Positions 7,913 through 14,620 of a DNA stretch of 64,000 bases are shown piece by piece; positions within the stretch are counted from its first letter, which is position 1; every line of letters starts with the position of its first letter. The notes beneath the pieces are model-generated. The model made no database searches and was not told the DNA's origin. It was given only the letters and a program-made list of their open reading frames with translations. The DNA is from Streptosporangium sp. NBC_01495 (GTDB lineage: Bacteria > Actinomycetota > Actinomycetes > Streptosporangiales > Streptosporangiaceae), in the NCBI RefSeq assembly GCF_036250735.1, contig NZ_CP109430.1, positions 1,054,001 through 1,118,000 of the forward strand. The letters run 5' to 3'. Position numbers and translations under genes: made by a program.

Positions 7913-8580
7913 ACTGGCTGATCGACTTCTTCGGCGACCCGGCCAACTGGTCGGGACCCGACGGGATTCCCAACCGGCTGCTCGAACACCTGGAGTTCGC
8001 CGGGCTCTCGCTGCTCCTCGCCATGCTGATCGCGATCCCGCTGGGGCTGCTGATCGGCCACACCGGCAGGGGGGCGCTGCTCGTCATCCTCACCGCGAAC
8101 GCGGCCCGCGCCCTGCCGACGCTCGGCCTGCTGGTCCTCATCGTCCTGTTCATGGGCGTCGGCACCATCCTGCCGGTGCTCATCCCGCTGGTGGCGCTGG
8201 CCGTACCGCCCATCCTGGTCAACACGTACGAGGGCATCCGCGGGGTCGACCCCGACCTGCGCGACGCCGCGTACGGCATGGGCCTGCGGGGCGGGCAGGT
8301 CCTGGGCCGGGTGCTGGTGCCGGTCGCGCTGCCGCTGATCCTGCTGGGCCTGCGCCTGGCCGCGATCCAGGTGGTGGCGACCGCGACCGTGGCCGCGTAC
8401 GTGGGTCTGGGCGGCCTCGGCCGCTTCATCATCGACGGTCTCGCGACCAAGAACTTCCCGAGCACGATCGGCGGGGCGGTCCTCGTAGCACTGCTGGCGC
8501 TTCTCGTCCAGCTCGGGTTCACTCTGGTGCAGCGCGTAACGGTCTCCCCGGGGGTGAGCGAGCGCCAGACCATCAGATAG
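7909..8580 (+). CDS. Osmoprotectant ABC transporter permease (OpuCD-like)
   Basis: 223 residues, GTG start with AAAGGAG just upstream. It is the second integral membrane subunit of the same importer: about five to six hydrophobic helices, a family motif around NAARALPTLGLLVLIVLFMG, and the EAA-type ATPase-docking loop (YGMGLRGGQVLGRVLVPVAL) at about residues 120-145. It differs enough from the first permease to form a heterodimer, as in OpuC/OpuB-type systems. It is separated from that gene by the repeat array at 7748-7912 and followed after 36 bases by the substrate-binding lipoprotein. Confidence 0.92.
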   Translation: MNWLIDFFGDPANWSGPDGIPNRLLEHLEFAGLSLLLAMLIAIPLGLLIGHTGRGALLVILTANAARALPTLGLLVLIVLFMGVGTILPVLIPLVALAVPPILVNTYEGIRGVDPDLRDAAYGMGLRGGQVLGRVLVPVALPLILLGLRLAAIQVVATATVAAYVGLGGLGRFIIDGLATKNFPSTIGGAVLVALLALLVQLGFTLVQRVTVSPGVSERQTIR

Positions 8581-8616
8581 TCTTCTTTACCCCCCGTTTT
8601 GGAAGGGAATAGCACC

Positions 8617-9540
8617 ATGAAGCGCCTGATCAGCACCGCGGCGGTCCTCCTGTCCGCGGCGCTCACACTTACCGCGTGCGGCGGCGGAGATCCGCTCACC
8701 AGCGCCTCCCCGGCTCCCGCCGGTTCCGGGTCCGCCTCCGCTCCGGCGGCCGGGGGGAAGGTCATCATCGGGTCGGCCAACTTCCCGGAGAACGTCCTGC
8801 TCGGCGAGATCTACTCCCAGGCCCTGGCGGCCAAGGGCGTCCAGGTCGAGGAGAAGTTCAACATCGGCAGCCGCGAGGTCCTGTACGACCAGGTCAAGAG
8901 CGGCGGCCTGACCATCCTGCCGGAGTACATTGGCTCCCTCCTCGCCTTCGTCGACAACACGACCACGGCGAAGTCGAAGGACGACGTCATCGCCGGTCTC
9001 AAGGAGAAGCTCCCCGCCGAGCTGGAGGTCCTCACCCCCGCCCCGGCCGAGGACAACAACTCGCTGACCGTCACCAAGGAGACCGCCACCAAGGACGGCC
9101 TCACCACGATCGAGGACCTGGTCAAGGTCGCCAAGAACTACTCGGTGGGCGGCCCGCCGGAGTTCCAGACCCGCCAGGAGAAGAACTTCAAGGACACGTA
9201 CGGCCTGGAGTTCAAGGAGTGGAAGAAGACCGGCGACGCCACCGCCGACGCCATCAAGGACGGCACCGTCCAGGTCGGCAACGTCTTCACCACCGACCCG
9301 AAGATCATCGTCAATGACCTGGTCTCCCTCCAGGACAACAAGAGCGCCTTCGCGGCCGAGAACATCGCCCCCCTGGTCAACAAGGCCGGCGTGAACGACA
9401 CCGTGAAGACCACCCTCGACGCGGTCTCCGCCAAGCTCGACACCGCCGGCCTGGTCGCGCTGATGAAGCGCGTCGCGGTCGACAAGGACGACGCTGAGGC
9501 GGTCGCCAAGGACTGGCTCACCCAGAACGCCCTGCTCTGA
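8617..9540 (+). CDS. Osmoprotectant ABC transporter substrate-binding lipoprotein
   Basis: 307 residues; the ATG at 8617 has GGAAGGGA upstream. The signal peptide ends in a lipobox (LTLTACGGG), so the mature protein is anchored to the outer face of the membrane by its Cys. A Ser/Ala/Pro linker follows, then the OpuAC/OsmF-type binding domain: VIIGSANFPENVLLGEIYSQ, the YIGSLLAFV segment, and paired lobes through WLTQNALL at the C-terminus. The exact ligand (glycine betaine, choline, proline or ergothioneine-like) cannot be told from sequence. Last gene of the operon; two hairpins follow. Confidence 0.93.
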   Translation: MKRLISTAAVLLSAALTLTACGGGDPLTSASPAPAGSGSASAPAAGGKVIIGSANFPENVLLGEIYSQALAAKGVQVEEKFNIGSREVLYDQVKSGGLTILPEYIGSLLAFVDNTTTAKSKDDVIAGLKEKLPAELEVLTPAPAEDNNSLTVTKETATKDGLTTIEDLVKVAKNYSVGGPPEFQTRQEKNFKDTYGLEFKEWKKTGDATADAIKDGTVQVGNVFTTDPKIIVNDLVSLQDNKSAFAAENIAPLVNKAGVNDTVKTTLDAVSAKLDTAGLVALMKRVAVDKDDAEAVAKDWLTQNALL

Positions 9541-9550
9541 CGGTTCGTCC

Positions 9551-9662
9551 AGCCGGGCTTCAACGATTCACCCGGCTCCAATGATCCACTCGACCGGCCC
9601 CGGACGTCTCCTTGGGTTCACGTGGTCGTCGCAACATCTCGATCTGAGGAGTTGCGACGACC
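9551..9662 (+). terminator. Two successive hairpins after the transporter operon
   Basis: Hairpin 1: AGCCGGG (9551-9557) with CCCGGCT (9571-9577). Hairpin 2: a perfect 12-bp stem, GGTCGTCGCAAC (9624-9635) with GTTGCGACGACC (9651-9662), 15-nt loop. They lie 10-120 bases past the lipoprotein stop. The remainder of the 379-base gap up to 9919 contains no gene; its AT-rich part (9838-9880) probably carries the channel-gene promoter. Confidence 0.55.
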
Positions 9663-9919
9663 CCTTGAAACCGCCGTCGTCCGGGGCCGGTTCGCGTTCG
9701 CGGAGACGGAGACGGGGACGGGGACCGCGGGCGCGTGGTGTCGTCGACGCGTTGGGAAACGCCCGCGAGAACGCGAGGCGGAGAACCGACGGCGAGCCTT
9801 CTCGGACGGTTACCGGCCCGGCCACGCTCTGTCTGGTAAATCCGTATATCTTAAAGCTTCTTTAGTGCCGTTTGTCCGGTTAGTGTGGCCGCACCGAAGT
9901 GTGTTGCGCGGGAGGCAGC

Positions 9920-10954
9920 GTGCCGATCCTGTTAGCTCGCCTGCTGGCCCGAATCACGGTCCTGGGGACCTGGTGGACGCCGGTTCTCGTCCTCAGCGTC
10001 GTGTTCCTGACGAGCTGGCCCCTGATGACGCTCGCGGAACCCGCGGACAGCGTGATCGTCCAGCCCGCAAACTACTGGTGGTACTTCGTGGTCACCGCCG
10101 CGACCGTCGGCTACGGCGACCTGTACCCGGAGTCGGCGGCGGGCCACGTCGTCGGCGCGTACGTCATCGTCGGCGGCATCGCGACGTTGACGACGGTGTT
10201 CACCAGGCTGTCGACCGCGCTGGAGAAGGCGAAGGGACGAAGGATGCAGGGTGCCATCACGGTGGAGACGTCGGGCCACATCGTGCTGCTCGGCTACACG
10301 CCGGGGCGGACCGAGCAGATGGTGGACGAGCTGATCGCCGACGGTTCGAGCCGCATCGTGCTCTGCGCCTGGGACGACGTGCCGGCCCACCCGATGTCCG
10401 ACCGCGACGTCACGTTCGTACGCGGTGATCTGACCGACGACGGCGTGTTGCGCCGGGCCGGCGTGCAACGGGCGCACAGCGTGCTGGTCGACGCCCGCGA
10501 CGACAACGAGGCGCTCGCGGTCGCGGTCACCGCCGACCACGTCGCCGAGGGCGCCCATCTCGTCGTCGCGCTGCGCGACCTCGGCAGGGTTCGGCACCTG
10601 CGCTACGTCGACGAGGCCGTACGCTGCGTCCAGTGGCACAGCCCTCACATGATCACCGAGGAGCTCAAGGATCCCGGCATCACCGAGATCTACACGCAGC
10701 TGATGACCCACGGTGGCGCCGACACCTATTCGGTGCGGCTGCCGAAGTCCCTGGGGCCGGTGCTGGTCGACCGCTGCCAGACCTCCCTCGGCCGACGCCA
10801 CGGAGCCACGATGCTCGCCGCCCGGACCGGTGACACGCTGCTGGTCAATCCCGGCTGGCAGACCTGGCTGCCGACGGGGGCCGTCCTGTACTACGTCGCC
10901 TCCCGCCGCCTCACCCCCGACGAGATCGCGAACGCGCTGCGTGAGACGGCCTGA
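9920..10954 (+). CDS. Two-TM potassium channel with cytoplasmic RCK (TrkA-N-like) domain
   Basis: The GTG at 9920 is chosen for GGGAGG just upstream; 344 residues. An N-terminal helix (about 18-38) is followed by a pore region with the K+ selectivity filter TVGYGD at residues 62-67, then a second helix (GAYVIVGGIATLTTVFTRLS). Residues about 115-230 form an RCK/TrkA-N nucleotide-binding domain (HIVLLGYTPGRTEQMVDELI, then DVTFVRGDLTDDGVLRRAGV). A C-terminal RCK-C-like part follows. The architecture is that of MthK-type gated K+ channels, so a role in K+ flux and turgor is likely. Its place beside an osmoprotectant transporter fits osmotic adaptation, although it is a separate transcript. Confidence 0.88.
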   Translation: MPILLARLLARITVLGTWWTPVLVLSVVFLTSWPLMTLAEPADSVIVQPANYWWYFVVTAATVGYGDLYPESAAGHVVGAYVIVGGIATLTTVFTRLSTALEKAKGRRMQGAITVETSGHIVLLGYTPGRTEQMVDELIADGSSRIVLCAWDDVPAHPMSDRDVTFVRGDLTDDGVLRRAGVQRAHSVLVDARDDNEALAVAVTADHVAEGAHLVVALRDLGRVRHLRYVDEAVRCVQWHSPHMITEELKDPGITEIYTQLMTHGGADTYSVRLPKSLGPVLVDRCQTSLGRRHGATMLAARTGDTLLVNPGWQTWLPTGAVLYYVASRRLTPDEIANALRETA

Positions 10955-10991
10955 CCGGGAGCGGCCATTCCGCGTCGGCTGCTCCGTCGCG

Positions 10992-11615
10992 CTACGGGGG
11001 TTCCGGCCAGTAGTGCGCCGAGCGAGCGGCGGCCGATGCGATGGCCGCGCCGTCGAGTTCGGCGATCGTCAGCTCGATGCCGCCCAGCGGCCACTCCACG
11101 GCGAACTCGAAGTTCTCCGCCGGGGGCAGCGGCCACAGCCACAGCCCGAAATTGCTGAAACCGAACTCGCCGCCGCGCATGCCGCTGCCGGTCGGCGACC
11201 ACGACAGCACGGGTCCGGCCGGAGGCTCATCGAGGGAGCCCGCTCTGCCGCGCGCCGACTCGATGGTGGTGGCCTTCGAGCCGTCGGCGAACCGCACGCC
11301 CAGCCGCAACAGCGAGTCCGGCGTACTGCCCCGCCCGACCGCTTGGCCGAACGGGGCCCCGGCCATCTGCATGTACCACCAGTCTCCGGAGGACAGGTCG
11401 CCCTGCCGGGACACGACCTCCACCTCAAGCATGCAGCCGGTGCCGAAGACCCGGATCGTCGGCAGCAGCACCACGACGTTCGCACTCCGGGCCACCACCC
11501 GCTCGACCGCGAACACGGCCCCGGCCTCCAGGGAGGGGGGAGCCGCCCAGGGTGGGAGCTCGGCGCGGCCGAGGGAGGGTTCTTGCTCCGTCGGTACGGG
11601 ATCGAAGAACATCAC
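10992..11615 (-). CDS. Conserved hypothetical protein, no recognised domain
   Basis: 207 residues, start GTG 11615 or ATG 11612 (FFDPVPTEQEPSLGR...). No signal peptide or membrane segment. The sequence is rich in beta-strand-forming, aromatic stretches (GDWWYMQMAGAPFG, FGFSNFGLWLWPLPPAENF) and ends in a helical segment (ELDGAAIASAAARSAHYW). This suggests a compact soluble beta-rich protein. It lies six bases after the stop of the membrane-protein gene at 11622-12260, so the two are one transcript. Function unknown. Confidence 0.7.
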   Translation of the reverse strand: MMFFDPVPTEQEPSLGRAELPPWAAPPSLEAGAVFAVERVVARSANVVVLLPTIRVFGTGCMLEVEVVSRQGDLSSGDWWYMQMAGAPFGQAVGRGSTPDSLLRLGVRFADGSKATTIESARGRAGSLDEPPAGPVLSWSPTGSGMRGGEFGFSNFGLWLWPLPPAENFEFAVEWPLGGIELTIAELDGAAIASAAARSAHYWPEPP

Positions 11616-11621
11616 CTCACG

Positions 11622-12260
11622 CTACGGGAAATCCTTTTTCGCTGACAGGTCGTTCTGGTTCGCAAGGTCGATCGCGTCCTGCCCGGCGCTGTTTCGCCGT
11701 AGCGGGACGCGGGGAAGGAACGCGCTGACCATGAGGGCAAGTTCCAGCACGAGCAGAAACAGCGCGATATAGAGACCGGGGCGTACGTCCGCGCTGTAAC
11801 CGGGTAGATGCGAGCGGAACAAGTTGTCCCGGGGAATGTATCCGATCTGCTCTTCGGGCTTGACTGCATCATCGAGCGAGAGCAACTCGGATGTCACCTC
11901 GACCTCGTTGGAGAATGTCCCTCCGATCGAGTAAAGGATCCCCCACTGCCACGCCGTAAGGACGATTCCGAAGACGACGAGGGCGAGCGCGGCAGGCCGA
12001 CTCCGCCGTGACGTGGTGGCAACGCCGCGCAGGCTCCACAGCAGCGCCGCGGCCACTCCCAGCAGCACCGCGAGCGACCAGGCTGTGGAGGCCTGCCAGG
12101 CGTTCGCCGTCGACTGCTCGGTGCGTTCCCCGTGCTGATCCGAGACTCCCCAGGTGATACCGAACCACTCCCAGAAGCTCACCGCGAGCAGCAGTACCGC
12201 GAACCCGAGTACGCCCCATTCACGGAAACCCCATCGAGAAGCACCAAGATCAGACGACAT
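11622..12260 (-). CDS. Uncharacterised membrane protein with four predicted TM segments
   Basis: 212 residues. Hydrophobic segments are seen at about 15-32 (GVLGFAVLLLAVSFWEWFGI), 58-75 (WSLAVLLGVAAALLWSL), 90-108 (AALALVVFGIVLTAWQWGIL) and 162-182 (LYIALFLLVLELALMVSAFL). The approximately 50-residue stretch between the third and fourth segment, starting GGTFSNEVEVTSELLSLDDA, is probably extracytoplasmic. Not a recognised family. First gene of a two-gene operon with the soluble protein at 10992-11615. It borders the decayed island on its 5' side. Confidence 0.65.
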   Translation of the reverse strand: MSSDLGASRWGFREWGVLGFAVLLLAVSFWEWFGITWGVSDQHGERTEQSTANAWQASTAWSLAVLLGVAAALLWSLRGVATTSRRSRPAALALVVFGIVLTAWQWGILYSIGGTFSNEVEVTSELLSLDDAVKPEEQIGYIPRDNLFRSHLPGYSADVRPGLYIALFLLVLELALMVSAFLPRVPLRRNSAGQDAIDLANQNDLSAKKDFP

Positions 12261-12352
12261 GGAGAGTAAGTCAACACCAAATACGGATATTGAGGGGGCG
12301 AATAGGTAAGAAGGGCCGGATTGACTGACGAGGTCTCATTACCCTCTCGCAC

Positions 12353-12715
12353 ATGTGTGCTTTTCCGAAGCTTTCATCGGCGGCGACGCTGTTCTTCCCC
12401 TCGCGCTCGCTCAGCGAATTAGCGCCGGTCGATCCGAGTTCGAACCAGATCAGGGTTCCGGCGGACCTGGCTGCGAGGGATGACGATGCCCACCACGCGG
12501 GCGGCGGCGGTCAGGTTGTCCCGGCGCCGAGCACGAGCCCGCCGAACCTCCCCCGCCGGGCCGACACCGGATCGGATTCCGCGGTCGCCGCCTTCCTGGG
12601 ATGCCGCTACTGTCTGGGCTCCAAGACAGGGGCCCACCTGGACGAGCGCACCCGCACGCTGGTGATGACGCCCTGCCGATGCCAGACACCTGGGGATCTG
12701 TCGGCGAGCGCGTAG
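12353..12715 (+). CDS. Possible small Cys-rich protein, unrecognised
   Basis: Up to 120 codons, no good ribosome site at either the GTG at 12353 or nearby, so the true start is uncertain. Only the C-terminal third looks protein-like: AVAAFLGCRYCLGSKTGAHL, then DERTRTLVMTPCRC. The C-x-x-C and C-x-C pattern suggests a small zinc-binding knuckle of the sort found in proteins of integrated actinobacterial elements (inference). An 8-bp hairpin begins one base after the TAG, which mildly supports a real gene end. It could equally be a fragment in this decayed region. Confidence 0.3.
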   Translation: MCAFPKLSSAATLFFPSRSLSELAPVDPSSNQIRVPADLAARDDDAHHAGGGGQVVPAPSTSPPNLPRRADTGSDSAVAAFLGCRYCLGSKTGAHLDERTRTLVMTPCRCQTPGDLSASA

Positions 12716-12740
12716 GAAATCGCGGCGCCGGTGCGATTTC
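12716..12740 (+). terminator. Hairpin immediately after the small Cys-rich frame
   Basis: GAAATCGC at 12716-12723 is perfectly complementary to GCGATTTC at 12733-12740, with a 9-nt loop. It starts one base after the TAG at 12713-12715. Confidence 0.35.
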
Positions 12741-12799
12741 GGAACCGTCCGCGATCGCCACTTCGGTGCTCGCTGTGACGGTCAACGTCGCCCTGGTGC

Positions 12800-13293
12800 T
12801 CAACGATGACGCGGCGACGCCTCCCCGACAGTCCGAGGCGGTCCCGGTGTGAGTTCGGAACTCATCCATCGCTGCTGTCTTTTTTCGGGGCCAGCATCGA
12901 CGGGGTCAACGGGCCGCAGCATCAAAAGCATGATGGCCAGCACAATGGGCCTAGAGATGATCTCGAACCAGGAGCTGCCGGCATCCCATTGGATGATGGT
13001 GGAAAGAGCGATCAGACCTCATGCGGCGATGAGTATTCGGCGCACGCTGTAACCGCGTTTCCAGTCCACTCCGGCCTGCAGCGCCAGCACGACGGGGGAG
13101 AGGGTCAGCCAGAGCGCCACCAGCCATGCCCAGAACGCCAGCTGGCCGAGCCCCTGCGGTGACTCTGCCCACGCCAACAGGTCCGTAGCGAGAGCCACAC
13201 CATCAGCACCGCTCCCAGCACGAGGACCACACCCTGAGCGGTCAGCCGCACCCACCGGAGCCACTTCGACTCGATCGGCGACGTCTCGCTCAT
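12800..13293 (-). pseudogene. Membrane-protein gene broken by a frameshift and an in-frame stop
   Basis: The ATG at 13293 has a strong GGAGGGGAG site and starts MSETSPIESKWLRWVRLTAQ with a first TM segment (GVVLVLGAVLMVWLSL). Near 13190 the coding sense moves to another frame, which continues LLAWAESPQGLGQLAFWAWL and VALWLTLSPVVLALQAGVDW up to RRILIAA and a TGA at 13019-13021. The same frame then continues without a break in character: GLIALSTIIQWDAGSSWFEI, ISRPIVLAIMLLMLRPVDPV, to a TGA at 12800-12802. Joined, this gives one protein with about four TM segments. The product family is not recognised. A sequencing error could explain one lesion but less easily both. Confidence 0.65.
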
Positions 13294-13611
13294 CGGGGAC
13301 TCCCCTCCGCGACAAGATGACGGTCGCGATCACCTTTGACATCGAGCTAACCGCATCACGGTCGGTGCCGTCCGGCAAACGAGGCAACACGACGGGCTTA
13401 CGTCGTGGCGGCCGCGCCCCGAGCTCGTGCGACGAAACGGATCGGCCGCCATCGTTCCCCGTCGGGTGCCGTAGATCGCTCTCGGCGGGCCGGGTCCCTC
13501 TGCTGCCTGACCGTGTGCTCAATCTCAGTGGATAACTGTCGAGGGCCGTCGGTCTGGTAGTGATTTGGCCGAGCGCGTCGAAGCGTCGGAAGTAGAGAAA
13601 CCGGGTCCGCA

Positions 13612-14009
13612 CACCGCTACGGCGCCAACCTGGCCACCTGCCCGATGTACGCGACCCGCGCCCTGGCCGTCGTGCTCGCCGTCGCCGGTCGCACCAGCGG
13701 GCCGCTGTTCGTCCGCGTCGACTGACACGGCCGCCTGGCCGTGCCAGGGCCGCCGATCGGGGATCCGGCCGGGTGCCTCAGCGCTGAGGTCCTGGCCGGC
13801 GTCGTGACCTGGATTGCGACCACCGCTGGCCTGGAGGAACGCTGGAGAGGTCATTCCCTGCGCTGGGGTCGCCACCGCTGCCCGCCGCCCTGAAGCGTAT
13901 CGGCCGCCACGGCGGCTGAGCCGACGGCTCTACCGCGCTGCTCGGCTACATCGAAGAGGCCGACCGCTGGAGCGACAACCCGGTGACCGGCTTATATGTA
14001 CCGAGATGA
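13612..14009 (+). pseudogene. Decayed tyrosine recombinase (phage-integrase family), catalytic domain
   Basis: Three joined pieces read as an integrase C-terminus. From 13612: HRYGANLATCPMYATRALAV, then RTSGPLFVRVD, stop (13723-13725), HGRLA. In the same frame: GLEERWRGHSLRWG, which contains the HxLR catalytic motif. After a shift: ALKRIGRHGG, a stop at 13917-13919, ADGSTALLGYIEEADRWSDN, PVTGL, stop at 14007-14009. RIGRHGG holds the second catalytic His region, and the Tyr of LLGYIEEADRW is at the position of the nucleophile. Two in-frame stops and at least one frameshift make it inactive. The N-terminal DNA-binding part was not found upstream. It marks a past mobile-element insertion beside the RHS toxin locus. 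Confidence 0.75.
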
Positions 14010-14208
14010 AGAATAACAAGACTACCGTGGCCGAGCTGGCCGCCGCCCCTCGCTGCTGGTCGCTGCAAACCTGGCCAACCGGAACGTGGCGCCCGACATG
14101 GTGGACCAAGGCATTCGATACCGCCGCTCTGGTTGTACCGTCGAGACCGCGTGGCGCGGTTTCGACGAGATGCCCGCTATGTTCCATAAAATGGATTTTT
14201 CGCGAAGA

Positions 14209-14565
14209 TTAAATCTTATTATCATTGAGCACGGAGTAATCGAACTTAAGCTCTTTAAAATGTTCTATCATCCAAGCGCGGCGCTCAGTGTTAGAAACTC
14301 CCCATGCCCAAGAGAGGCATTGCAGTAGGCGTCTTCGGCGAAGTTTTTTCGAATGAAAGCTAAATGGTCCGATTATGCTGTGACACAAATCCGAAAGCCA
14401 ATATATTCGCTCAAACTTACGCTGCGATTCCTCTGGATAAATGCCGTCGTTTCGCTTAAGGTCGCCAGAGTCTCTTCTGATTTGCAATTGTGCCCTATGT
14501 ATAAGCACAACCACCACATGTTCGATGTTGGACTCGCGACTCGCGCCAAGGAACCGCCGGAACAC
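14209..14565 (-). CDS. Candidate immunity protein for the upstream RHS toxin
   Basis: 118 residues. GTG start at 14565 with AAAGGAG 7 bases upstream, 55 bases after the stop of the RHS toxin gene on the same strand. This is the canonical immunity-gene position in polymorphic toxin systems. Base composition is far below the window average (about 40% G+C in 14221-14280 by my count), as is common for recently acquired toxin tip/immunity cassettes. The protein is charged and helical-looking (GIYPEESQRKFERIYWLSDL, NTERRAWMIEHFKELKFDYS) without signal peptide, so cytosolic. No family is recognised. A shorter frame starting at 14597 (74 codons) overlaps it and is a weaker alternative. The immunity role is inferred from position only. 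Confidence 0.5.
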   Translation of the reverse strand: MFRRFLGASRESNIEHVVVVLIHRAQLQIRRDSGDLKRNDGIYPEESQRKFERIYWLSDLCHSIIGPFSFHSKKLRRRRLLQCLSWAWGVSNTERRAWMIEHFKELKFDYSVLNDNKI

Positions 14566-14581
14566 TTCACAACTCCTTTAG

Positions 14582-14613
14582 ACAGGGGCGCAGTCACAGT
14601 ATCACACCCCTGT
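14582..14613 (-). promoter_or_regulatory. Inverted repeat between RHS toxin stop and immunity-gene ribosome site
   Basis: ACAGGGG (14582-14588) is complementary to CCCCTGT (14607-14613), loop 18 nt. It lies within the 55-base gap. It could act as an attenuator or a transcript-stabilising hairpin that sets the toxin:immunity ratio; that is speculation. Confidence 0.3.
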
Positions 14614-14620
14614 TCAACTT

